Assembly (NCBI RefSeq): GCF_900109685.1 | Contig: NZ_FOBB01000012.1 | Location: 124,001-188,000, forward strand | Direction: 5' to 3' | Origin: Chitinophaga rupis | GTDB taxonomy: Bacteria > Bacteroidota > Bacteroidia > Chitinophagales > Chitinophagaceae | DNA: 64,000 bases | Part shown: positions 1 to 8,241 of the stretch, one piece after another | Layout: every line of letters starts with the position of its first letter | Position numbering within the stretch: the first letter of the stretch is position 1 | Translations under genes and position numbers: made by a program | Notes under the pieces: generated by a model | What the model was told of the DNA's origin: nothing | The model's database searches: none | Seen by the model: only the letters and a program-made list of their open reading frames with translations

Positions 1-1243
1 CAGTTTTAAGTGCTTCAATCGGGTTTATTCTGGCTGCATTGCCTGCCGGCACCAGCCCGGCCAGGGCGCCGGTTACCACCAGTATTATTACGGCGGTAAG
101 GGCTACCTGCAGATCTATTTGCGGGTCCTTGAAAAATTCACTTTTAAAACCGGAGCTGTCCAGGAAGTTGCGTACACCGGCAATAATGCCCATCCCGGTG
201 ATCAGTCCTACATAACCGGCAGCGCTGGTAATGACTACAGATTCCATGATGATCAGGCTTATAATAGACGCCGGCGTGGCGCCTAAGGCTTTACGTACGC
301 CTATTTCCCGGGTACGTTCCTTTACAATAATGAGCATAATGTTGCTCACGCCAATGATACCAGCCACGATGGTACCTGCGCCTACGATCCAGATGAACAG
401 CCGGATGCCGGCAAACAGGCTCACATACTTGTTAAATTCTTTTTCGGAGTTAAAAGAGCCCATGGCTTCTGTATCCTGTGGCTGGATGGTATGCCGGGCA
501 GCCATCAGGCTCCGGATAGCCGCTTCCACTTTCTCGGCCGGCACATTGGGTCTTGGGCAAACGGTGAACAGGGAAATGTTATCCTTGTAGTCAAACGTGT
601 GCTGTAACGTGTAAAGGGGTACGAAAACCGTTTCTGCATCTTCTTTATGACTGGCTGATTCCTCCGTGGTAAAACAGCCCACTACACGGAAAGGCACACC
701 CTGTATATTAATGAACTGCCCGATGGGATCCTGCCTGGGGAAGAATACTTCCCGGATACGCTCCCCTATCACGGCTACCTTGCGCTCCTGCTGCAGGTCC
801 AGGATATTCAGGAAACGGCCTTTGGGAAATGCCATGGTTTTAATATGCTGCAGGTCCGGGTGCACGCCTTTAAGAGTAAACGCCATGCTCTTTTGCCGGT
901 ACACCATGTTTATTTTTCCATTGGGGTTTAGGCCTGGCGCCAGGTATTGAATATCGGGTACCTTGTGCTGAATGGCCTGATAGTCGCCATTGTCGAATGT
1001 GATCTTACGGCCCGGCGCTAATCCTTTATACGGAGTACGGGTAATTTCCGGCCAAATGTAAATGCTGTTGCGCGCGGCGCTGCTGAACATCTGATACACC
1101 CCGTTCTGCAAGCCTTTACCGGCGCCCAGCAACAATACCAGCATTAAAATGCCCCAGAACACGCCAAAGGCCGTGAGCAAGGTTCTTAGTTTATGTTTTT
1201 TGACAGAGCTCCAGATCTCCTGCCAGTTATCAAAGTCAAACAT
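1..1243 (-). CDS. MacB-like ABC transporter permease (3' end cut by window edge)
   Basis: This is the inner-membrane permease of a MacB/FtsX-type ABC transporter. The frame reads from ATG at 1243 to the window edge without a stop. The N-terminus reads [18 protein letters not shown], followed by a membrane segment and a large periplasmic MacB_PCD-like domain. The C-terminal FtsX domain carries the hallmark [22 protein letters not shown] and ends near [15 protein letters not shown]. That ending is typical of the extreme C-terminus of the family, so only a few residues are missing. The gene overlaps the 3' end of the ATPase gene by 8 bp, so the two are translationally coupled and form one transporter. 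As the last visible gene of the cluster it probably moves the lipopeptide out of the periplasm or confers self-resistance. An outer-membrane partner is not in the window. Confidence 0.88.
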   Translation of the reverse strand, partial: MFDFDNWQEIWSSVKKHKLRTLLTAFGVFWGILMLVLLLGAGKGLQNGVYQMFSSAARNSIYIWPEITRTPYKGLAPGRKITFDNGDYQAIQHKVPDIQYLAPGLNPNGKINMVYRQKSMAFTLKGVHPDLQHIKTMAFPKGRFLNILDLQQERKVAVIGERIREVFFPRQDPIGQFINIQGVPFRVVGCFTTEESASHKEDAETVFVPLYTLQHTFDYKDNISLFTVCPRPNVPAEKVEAAIRSLMAARHTIQPQDTEAMGSFNSEKEFNKYVSLFAGIRLFIWIVGAGTIVAGIIGVSNIMLIIVKERTREIGVRKALGATPASIISLIIMESVVITSAAGYVGLITGMGIIAGVRNFLDSSGFKSEFFKDPQIDLQVALTAVIILVVTGALAGLVPAGNAARINPIEALKT

Positions 1244-1922
1244 GATATAAAATATTTGTGTCAGCAGTTACCAAACCATCTTTTACACGGATCACGCGTT
1301 CTGCTTTATCCGCAACATCCTGTTCATGGGTAACCATAATAATGGTCATACCCTGCTCATGCAGCTCTTTAAACACCTCCATAATTTCATCCGAAGTATT
1401 GGAATCCAGCGCGCCGGTGGGTTCATCTGCCAGTATGATCTTGGGATTACCTGCCAGCGCACGGGCTATGGCCACACGTTGTTTCTGCCCGCCGGATAAA
1501 GCTGTGGGCAGATGATCGGCGCGGTTCTTCAGTCCTACGCGGTCCAGCAACTCCAGCGCCATTTCATTCCGCTTTTGGCGGTTTACTTTCTGGTAGTATA
1601 GTGGCAGCGCTACATTTTCCATCGCATTTTTAAACGGCAGCAGGTTAAATGACTGGAATACAAAACCAATGTACTGGTTCCGGAACCAGGCAGCCTTCGA
1701 CTGGGAAAGATGTTTCACCAGTGTGCCATCCAGGTAATATTTGCCGGTGTCATAATCATCCAGTATACCCAGCACATTCAGCAGTGTGGATTTACCGGAG
1801 CCCGACTGCCCCATAATGGCTACAAACTCACCGGTGGCCACTTCCAGGTCAATGCCCTTTAAGATGGGCAGCTGGCCGTTGGCCGTTTTATATGCTTTCT
1901 TCACCTGTTGTAATACTACCAT
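1236..1922 (-). CDS. MacB/LolD-type ABC transporter ATP-binding protein
   Basis: This 228-residue stand-alone nucleotide-binding domain drives the MacB-like permease encoded immediately downstream. Visible motifs are Walker A GQSGSGKS near residue 40, signature [15 protein letters not shown] near 143, Walker [13 protein letters not shown] near 165 and the H-loop MVTHEQ near 197. The PTGALD form of Walker B is typical of the MacB/LolD/FtsE family. Length is normal for the family. It lies 28 bp after the thioesterase gene and overlaps the permease by 8 bp. Export or resistance is inferred from position at the end of the lipopeptide operon; substrate specificity cannot be read from this subunit. 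Confidence 0.93.
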   Translation of the reverse strand: MVVLQQVKKAYKTANGQLPILKGIDLEVATGEFVAIMGQSGSGKSTLLNVLGILDDYDTGKYYLDGTLVKHLSQSKAAWFRNQYIGFVFQSFNLLPFKNAMENVALPLYYQKVNRQKRNEMALELLDRVGLKNRADHLPTALSGGQKQRVAIARALAGNPKIILADEPTGALDSNTSDEIMEVFKELHEQGMTIIMVTHEQDVADKAERVIRVKDGLVTADTNILYHV

Positions 1923-1934
1923 AACTCATCATTT

Positions 1935-1966
1935 TTATGCATACACTGCTTTATGCATACACTGCG
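1935..1966. repeat. 16-bp tandem duplication over the thioesterase stop codon
   Basis: Two adjacent 16-bp units (1935-1950 and 1951-1966) share their first 15 bases, TTATGCATACACTGC. The thioesterase stop codon (TAA on the minus strand, 1951-1953) lies at the edge of the inner copy, and the outer copy carries the same stop in the short gap before the ATPase gene. It looks like a slippage duplication with no evident function. Confidence 0.85.
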
Positions 1967-2676
1967 GTATGCTGTTTTTTCCTTGCACCGGTTAGCAAGC
2001 CGGCCATTAGCTGCACGATCTCTCTTTCATGATCGTAAATAAAAAAGTGATCCCCGGTAAATTTGCGTGCGGTTATCAGTACCGTGCTTTCCTTTTGCCA
2101 GGCCAGCGCATCTTCAAAGCTGATATTCTCCTGCAATCCGGTCATAACAGTCATGGGTATATCAAAAGGAGTGGTTTCCTCATGCTGATAGGTGTGTAAT
2201 GCACCCAGGTCGGAACGGATAATGGGCTCAAAGAAATCCTTGAGGTCTTCGTTCCTCAGCAGCTCTTCCGGGCAGCCGCCCAGCTTTGCCAATGCTTCAA
2301 AAAAGTCCGCTTTAGGCAAAGTATGAATAACCGCATCCTGTTTTACAACAGACGGCGCTGCACGGCCGGTGAGGAATAAGTGCAAAGGCGCGGGTAAACC
2401 TTCCTGCAAAATGCGTTTCGTAAGCAGGTAGCAAAGCAGCGCGCCCATGCTATGTCCGTACAAAGCATAAGGTTCGTGCAGGCGGTCCTGCAGCTGCTGA
2501 AAAACATCCTCTGCCATTTCGTATATATCGCCCAGCAAAGGATCGGCAAAACGGCTGCCCCTGCCTGGCAGGTCTACCGGTATAATGCTAACCTGCGGGC
2601 TGGCATACTTTTCATATCCCTGGTAAGAGTAACGGCTACCGCCTGCAAATGGCAAACAAAAAATATTCACTTTCAT
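1951..2676 (-). CDS. Type II thioesterase (editing/release thioesterase)
   Basis: An alpha/beta hydrolase of the GrsT/SrfD type II thioesterase family, which removes wrong or stalled acyl groups from carrier domains. In 241 residues it shows LPFAGGS near the N-terminus, the nucleophile elbow GHSMG (Ser76) and a C-terminal GDHFF with His210. The acidic triad position appears to fall in a GLQENIS segment, where Glu may replace the usual Asp; this alignment is by eye. It starts 5 bp after the exporter gene. No carboxy-terminal thioesterase domain is visible on any NRPS here, so this enzyme, besides proofreading, is the only thioesterase in the window that could help release the product. That second role is inference. 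Confidence 0.93.
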   Translation of the reverse strand: MKVNIFCLPFAGGSRYSYQGYEKYASPQVSIIPVDLPGRGSRFADPLLGDIYEMAEDVFQQLQDRLHEPYALYGHSMGALLCYLLTKRILQEGLPAPLHLFLTGRAAPSVVKQDAVIHTLPKADFFEALAKLGGCPEELLRNEDLKDFFEPIIRSDLGALHTYQHEETTPFDIPMTVMTGLQENISFEDALAWQKESTVLITARKFTGDHFFIYDHEREIVQLMAGLLTGARKKQHTAVYA

Positions 2677-2681
2677 ACTTT

Positions 2682-4361
2682 TCAGTTATTACATACATCA
2701 ATGGAAAAATGGGCATTTTCAGGAGTGATCACTGTATCAGCTACGATCTTACCGTAATCGAACTTCAGCATACGGTCGGCACAATCGAAGTAATGATCAT
2801 CATGCGTTACAGCGATAATAGTTTTACCCCTGCGTTTCAGCTCCGGGATCAGGCGTTTATAAAAGTAGGCCCTGAAATGCGGGTCCTGCTCTGCAGCCCA
2901 TTCGTCCAGCACCAGTATGTCGCGGTTCTCCATTATGGCGTAGATCATGGCCAGCCTTTTCTGCTGCCCTTTCGATAAATTGTTATCAATAAAGTTGCGG
3001 TCGTTGCCGATGCGTATGGCAGCGGTGAGCTCCATCATTTCTATCAGCTTACTCAATTCCTTATTGTCTGCGCTCAGATCAAACTGGTCATAATTTTCAT
3101 TGAACAGGTAAGCATGGGTGAAGATGGCGGAAATATGATTGCTGTAATGCGGGTAAGCTGCCAGCGGAATTACCTGCCCATTCAGGCTGATGGTGCCGCT
3201 GGTGGGCTGGTACAAACCGGTTAGCAGGTTTATAAAAGTGCTTTTCCCGCTGCCATTGCCACCGGTAATAAACACCACCTCACCCCTGTTAAAGGTCAGG
3301 CTCACGGGACCTACACGGAACACTTTGTTCTGTTTCTCATCCTTATACTCAAAGGTTACCTCACGGAAACGGATCTCCGCAAATTCGCCTTTAATGGCAG
3401 GCGCATCCCCGAAAGAATCCGTTACGGTCACTTCCGCCTCAATATCTGCACGGATGCCGTCAATGCGTTCCAGCGCAATTTTTACATTGGTATAATAAGG
3501 AATGATCTTTACCAGGGAAGCCAGTGGTCCCATAAGGTACAGGATCACTACAATGAAAGGCACCGTTTGCGCCAGGCTCAGATGCAGCAGGTTTGGCAGC
3601 AGGAAAATACCAACGCCCAGCGCTATGTACCAGCTGTAAGTGCCGGTAAGCTCATTGTCCAGATATTTTACGGCGCTGCGGGTGCCCAGCTCTTTCCCCT
3701 TCAGGCGGTTCTCTTTCAGGTAATCATGATAAATGCGGTCATTCCTTTCCGTGCTCATTTTCACTTCCTTAAACCCGTAGATCAGATCGCGCAGGTACTG
3801 ATGATAATCGTTCTGCAGATCCCGCACTATGTTCAGGTCTTTTTCAATGCGTTTATTGCGCCACATATAAAAGGTAAGCAGTGCGCCGGTAAGGGCCAGC
3901 ACAGCCAGGCCGCCCAGGGGCGATACCCAGAACAGGTACGCTAACGCACAAACGATGATCACGGCGGAGTTCACAACGGCTACCAGCACCTCCGGTATGT
4001 AAGCCAGTATGCGCACATCGCCAATGGCAGTGTAAATACGCTGTGCGCCCAGCTTTTCAAAGGCTTCCCAGGTGGCAAAACGCAGCTGCTGCAAAATAGA
4101 CAGCTCGTAATGCAGCAGCAGCTCCTGGGTTAATTTTACCATATAGGTCTGGAACACCTTGGTGCACACCAGCGACAGCAGCACTAAGCCGGCAAAGATC
4201 CAGCCATCGTAACCTTTTGCAAAAGACAGGGAAGAGCCGTTCACCGCATTATTGATGAATGCCAGCAAGCCCAGGTACACAATGCTGTTTACGCTGCCCA
4301 GCGTTCCTACGAACAGCAGGAAGTATTTTGATTGTTTCCGTAATAGCTGAAGAATATGCAT
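2682..4361 (-). CDS. Cyclic-peptide/lipopeptide ABC exporter, SyrD/PvdE type
   Basis: A 559-residue half-transporter with an N-terminal membrane domain (about residues 1-310, roughly six hydrophobic helices) fused to a C-terminal ATPase. Motifs are Walker A TGGNGSGKST near residue 372, signature LSKGQQKRLAMIYA and Walker B ILVLDEWAAEQDP. The DEWAAEQDP form is characteristic of the SyrD/PvdE exporters that carry lipopeptides and pyoverdine precursors into the periplasm. It sits 25 bp after the last NRPS gene and 5 bp before the thioesterase gene. It most likely exports the assembled lipopeptide across the inner membrane, with the MacB pair acting later or in parallel. Confidence 0.93.
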   Translation of the reverse strand: MHILQLLRKQSKYFLLFVGTLGSVNSIVYLGLLAFINNAVNGSSLSFAKGYDGWIFAGLVLLSLVCTKVFQTYMVKLTQELLLHYELSILQQLRFATWEAFEKLGAQRIYTAIGDVRILAYIPEVLVAVVNSAVIIVCALAYLFWVSPLGGLAVLALTGALLTFYMWRNKRIEKDLNIVRDLQNDYHQYLRDLIYGFKEVKMSTERNDRIYHDYLKENRLKGKELGTRSAVKYLDNELTGTYSWYIALGVGIFLLPNLLHLSLAQTVPFIVVILYLMGPLASLVKIIPYYTNVKIALERIDGIRADIEAEVTVTDSFGDAPAIKGEFAEIRFREVTFEYKDEKQNKVFRVGPVSLTFNRGEVVFITGGNGSGKSTFINLLTGLYQPTSGTISLNGQVIPLAAYPHYSNHISAIFTHAYLFNENYDQFDLSADNKELSKLIEMMELTAAIRIGNDRNFIDNNLSKGQQKRLAMIYAIMENRDILVLDEWAAEQDPHFRAYFYKRLIPELKRRGKTIIAVTHDDHYFDCADRMLKFDYGKIVADTVITPENAHFSIDVCNN

Positions 4362-4386
4362 TTCTTTTAGTTTTATAGGTCAACAA

Positions 4387-7300
4387 TTATGCGGTTACAG
4401 GTGCAGCGCAATGTTCAATAATACCGTTTAATGCCGCCTGGTAGTTTTCCAGCAATCCCTGTATGGTATCGGCAGCAAAACGTTTCACGCTGTAATCTAT
4501 AGTGAGCGTGAACAGGCCGCCTTCTGTCATGGCAGTAATGTACAGCTCATACTCCCTTTGCTCACGCGTATCCTGCAAGGGACCGGTATCCTCTTTTGCA
4601 AAACCAAAGGGCAGGTTCGCAATGTCCTGGTCAAACTGCCCGAAGTAGTTGAAAGCAATTTGTTCCGGCGCGCTAAAATCCAGCTCCTGCTTATGCTCTG
4701 CTGCTGTTAAATATTTGAGGATGCCGTAACCAATGCCTTTATGCGGAATGGCATGCAGGCGTTTCTTATTACGTTTAATAAGAGTGGTCAGGTCATCGCC
4801 GGCAGCAGTAAGTATTACCGGGTACACCGTGGTGAAATAGCCAACGGTACGGCTCACATTCACCTGGTCTAAAATATCTTCCCGGCCATGCCCTTCCATC
4901 AGCACGCGGCATTGCTCCCATCCGAATGACTGGCGCAGGCCTAATGCCAGGGCGGTAAGCAGCAAGTCATTGATCTCCGTATGAAAACGGTTATGCACGG
5001 CTGTAAGCAATAAATGCGTTGCATCTGCTTCCAGCGATATTTGTTTGGTAGCGCGGTCCTTTATTAAGTTACTGCCCTGGGGAAAATCCGGTTGCAGCAG
5101 GGGCGTATTCACGGCCAGTATTTTTTGCCAGTAGGTTCTTTCCGGCAGGAAAGCTGCGCTGTTGGCGTATGCCTGTAACTTTTCCGCCCATACCTTGAAT
5201 GCATCGGTTTTGCGGGGCAGGCTAAAAGGCTGCGCCTGCAGGTGCTGCCGGTACAAAGTGCCCAGATCTTCAAACAGGATGCGCAGCGATACTACATCTG
5301 TTACCAGGTGATGCACGATCATAGCCAGGCGGTCGCCATCCGGCAGGTGGAACAGGGCTATCTTTAAGAGCGGCCCTTCACCCAGGTTGATCTGCGCCTG
5401 CATGGTCCGCAGCTTCTTTTCCAGCTGTTTTACTTCCGTATACTCATATTCTTCTATGGAAAAGGGATGATCCAATCCGTGGTTGTACTGGGTAACAGTG
5501 TTATTCTCCAACCGGAACGTGATCCTTAACGCATCATGGTGTTCCTGCAGCTTCCGGAAAATGGTTGTTGCTACCTCAGTTTGCAATCTTTCTTTAGAAT
5601 AGAATAATAATCCAAAATTGAAATGGTCATACGCTTTACGCTTAAAGGCAAAGAACTGTTGCTGGATAGGCGTTAAGGGCAGCTCGCCGGTAATTACGCC
5701 CTGGTTGGCCAGCTGGCTTAAAGGGCTTACCTGCGCCGCCAGTCTTTTGATAACCGGGTAACGCAGTACCTGCCTTACTTCCAGCCGGTAGCCCGCTTCA
5801 TAAAGGTGAGAGGTGATCTGTATGGCTTTGATGGAATCTCCGCCCAATGCAAAAAAATCATCCTGCACACCAATATTGTTAACGCCTAATACTTTGCTGA
5901 ACGCTGCTATTAATACTGCTTCGCAATCATTGCAGGCAGCTTCATAACATTTGTTGTTATTGACTGTTCCTGGTACAGGCAGGGCGCTGCGTTCTACCTT
6001 ACCATTATTGGTAACGGGGAATTTATCCAGGTACATGATATGCGCCGGTATCATGTATTCCGGTAAGCGGGTGGTTAAAAATTCTTTTAATGCAGGTATG
6101 GATAACTGCGCAGTGGCTGTGCAATAGGCCACCAGGCTTTTCACAGCATTATCCTGCTCATGCACCAGCACCACCGCCTCTTTTACCGTTTCATATTGCA
6201 GCAAGGCATTTTCAATTTCACCTAACTCAATGCGGTACCCTCTTATCTTCACCTGGTTATCCCGGCGGCCCAGGAACTCTACTTCGCCGTCTTCATTCCA
6301 GCGGCCCAAGTCGCCGGTGCGGTATAAGCGGTCATCTTCTGCACCAAAGAGATCTTTCACAAATTTTTCACTGGTCAATTCCTGGCGGCCACGGTAACCT
6401 TTGGCAACACCTGCGCCGCCTATACAAATTTCCCCGGTAATGCCCATGGGCAATAGTTCCAGGTTTTCATCCATAATATACAGCTGAGTATTGGCAATGG
6501 GTTTGCCAATGGTGCTAAGGTCTGTAGCTACATCTTTTACATGCTTTACCGTACAGCCAACTGTTATTTCCGTAGGACCGTATTCGTTATAGATATCCAT
6601 AGCGGGGTTCAGCCGCTGCAGGGTGCTTACCTGGAAGGCGGTAAGCGTTTCCCCACCTACTATCGCATACTGCACCGGCGTGCTTTCCAGCGGCAGGTAA
6701 CTAAGCATGCTGATATGGGAGGGGGTGAGCTTTACCGTATTTACACCGGCAGCGCCGCTGAACAGCTCCAGCAGAATATCGCTGATATCCTTATTGCCAC
6801 ATACAAATAAAGTATCTCCCCTGAGCAGAGTAGTAAAAATGCAGGTAATGGTCAGGTCAAAAGATATGTTGGTGAACAACGCAAAGGTTTTACCCAGTAT
6901 GTTGTTAAAGTAATAATCATTAGCCCATAACAGGTAATGGGAAAGGTTATCCAGCCCCAGCATAACGCCTTTAGGCAAACCGGTAGAACCGGAGGTATAG
7001 ATCACATACGCCAGGTTACAGGGTTTGCTGGATAAACCGGGGTTTTCCGTCTTGCCATTCAGCGATGGCAGCAACAGATCCAGCAGCTCTTGCGCGCCGG
7101 TATAAGCCTGCAGATGCTGCAGCTGGTTATTTTCCGTGAGTAATACTTTGGCATTGGCATCCTGTAAAATATGTGTAATGCGGTTAGCGGGCGTGCTGGT
7201 ATCAATCGGCAGGAAGGCTGCTCCTGCTTTGAGTATGCCCAGTATGGCAATGATCAGCCGTTCAGAACGTTCTGCCAGTACACCAACAATATCATCCGGC

Positions 7301-8220
7301 TTTACCTGGTATTGCTGTAACAGGTAGTGCGCAAGCTGGTTGGCTTTTTCATTCAGCTGCACATACGTAAGCTCCGTTTCTTCAAACACCAGCGCAGTAG
7401 CATAAGGCGTTTTCCTTACCTGCGCTTCAAACAACTCCTGGAAAGTTTTTAACAGGGCATAATCTTTATTGGTGCGGTTCAGGTCGCGCACCAGTTTCAT
7501 TTTCTCGTCCAGGTCCAGCAGCACCACATCCTGTAACCGGGTATCCATGGATTCAAAACAGGCCAGCACATTGCTTATATGTGAGGGTAGCCGCTGCATA
7601 AAGGCAGCTTCAAAAGCAGTAGTATTATAATGCAGACTGATATGCAGGGTGGCAGAACGTTTAATGCTGATCACCAGGTCGTAGTTGTTATGCTGTGTTA
7701 CCGGCATATGAATGGTATCCCAGTGAATGAGCACATTGCTGTTGCGCATTTCCTTTTGCTCATAGATCAATTCCAGGGGATAGTTCTGATGCGTGTAACT
7801 GTCCTTCACGGTTTGTTTTACAGTTGACAGGTAATCGCGTAAGGATAGTTCATTAGCAGGTTCCAGCACAAGCGGTGTTACCGGCGCCTGTATCTTGCCT
7901 TTAAACCCGGGCGTATATAGCGGACTGTCAATGGTTACCCGGCTGCTGCCGCTGTATTTTTTTAATAAGATACCAAAGGCCGCCAGCAGGTATACAAATG
8001 CACCGGTATCGTTATCGCCAACACGCGCTACCAGGTTGTTGTACAATTCACTGCTCAGCTCAAAATGTTGCACGGCCTGCCGGCTGTCGTTTCCCGGCGT
8101 GTTGGCATTGGTCTGCCGGAATTTAAACGCGCCATAACCCGCTGCCAGCCGGCGGCTCCAGAACTCCTGGCTGGGCTGGTAAACCGGGTCCAGGAAACGA
8201 ACTTTATCTATTGCGTTCAT
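4387..8220 (-). CDS. Terminal NRPS: half C, A (Asn-like), PCP, epimerization
   Basis: A 1277-residue NRPS. Residues 1 to about 225 resemble only the C-terminal half of a condensation domain and lack the HHxxxDG motif. The A domain (about 260-750) has YTSGSTGLPKG and NEYGPTE. Pocket residues read by eye are D-L-T-K-I-G-E-V-G, matching the Asn code as I recall it. The PCP (LGGDSIKAIQ, Ser near 796) is followed by an epimerization domain (about 855-1265) with HHLVTDVVSLRILFED, KGIGYGIL and FNYFGQFDQD, which are E-domain rather than C-domain signatures. The upstream protein ends in a complete C domain that can condense onto this PCP in trans. This should be the last module, leaving a D-Asn thioester, yet there is no thioesterase domain. 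A-T-E also resembles initiation modules such as GrsA, so its place in the order is inferred from colinearity. Confidence 0.93.
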   Translation of the reverse strand: MNAIDKVRFLDPVYQPSQEFWSRRLAAGYGAFKFRQTNANTPGNDSRQAVQHFELSSELYNNLVARVGDNDTGAFVYLLAAFGILLKKYSGSSRVTIDSPLYTPGFKGKIQAPVTPLVLEPANELSLRDYLSTVKQTVKDSYTHQNYPLELIYEQKEMRNSNVLIHWDTIHMPVTQHNNYDLVISIKRSATLHISLHYNTTAFEAAFMQRLPSHISNVLACFESMDTRLQDVVLLDLDEKMKLVRDLNRTNKDYALLKTFQELFEAQVRKTPYATALVFEETELTYVQLNEKANQLAHYLLQQYQVKPDDIVGVLAERSERLIIAILGILKAGAAFLPIDTSTPANRITHILQDANAKVLLTENNQLQHLQAYTGAQELLDLLLPSLNGKTENPGLSSKPCNLAYVIYTSGSTGLPKGVMLGLDNLSHYLLWANDYYFNNILGKTFALFTNISFDLTITCIFTTLLRGDTLFVCGNKDISDILLELFSGAAGVNTVKLTPSHISMLSYLPLESTPVQYAIVGGETLTAFQVSTLQRLNPAMDIYNEYGPTEITVGCTVKHVKDVATDLSTIGKPIANTQLYIMDENLELLPMGITGEICIGGAGVAKGYRGRQELTSEKFVKDLFGAEDDRLYRTGDLGRWNEDGEVEFLGRRDNQVKIRGYRIELGEIENALLQYETVKEAVVLVHEQDNAVKSLVAYCTATAQLSIPALKEFLTTRLPEYMIPAHIMYLDKFPVTNNGKVERSALPVPGTVNNNKCYEAACNDCEAVLIAAFSKVLGVNNIGVQDDFFALGGDSIKAIQITSHLYEAGYRLEVRQVLRYPVIKRLAAQVSPLSQLANQGVITGELPLTPIQQQFFAFKRKAYDHFNFGLLFYSKERLQTEVATTIFRKLQEHHDALRITFRLENNTVTQYNHGLDHPFSIEEYEYTEVKQLEKKLRTMQAQINLGEGPLLKIALFHLPDGDRLAMIVHHLVTDVVSLRILFEDLGTLYRQHLQAQPFSLPRKTDAFKVWAEKLQAYANSAAFLPERTYWQKILAVNTPLLQPDFPQGSNLIKDRATKQISLEADATHLLLTAVHNRFHTEINDLLLTALALGLRQSFGWEQCRVLMEGHGREDILDQVNVSRTVGYFTTVYPVILTAAGDDLTTLIKRNKKRLHAIPHKGIGYGILKYLTAAEHKQELDFSAPEQIAFNYFGQFDQDIANLPFGFAKEDTGPLQDTREQREYELYITAMTEGGLFTLTIDYSVKRFAADTIQGLLENYQAALNGIIEHCAAPVTA

Positions 8221-8241
8221 TGGTTTAGATTTTAAGGGTCA

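Noticed and set aside
8221-8241. Frameshift that might have cut off the N-terminal half of the condensation domain in the last NRPS
   Set aside because: The gap to the previous gene is only 21 bp and that gene already ends in a complete C domain, so no missing half is hidden there.
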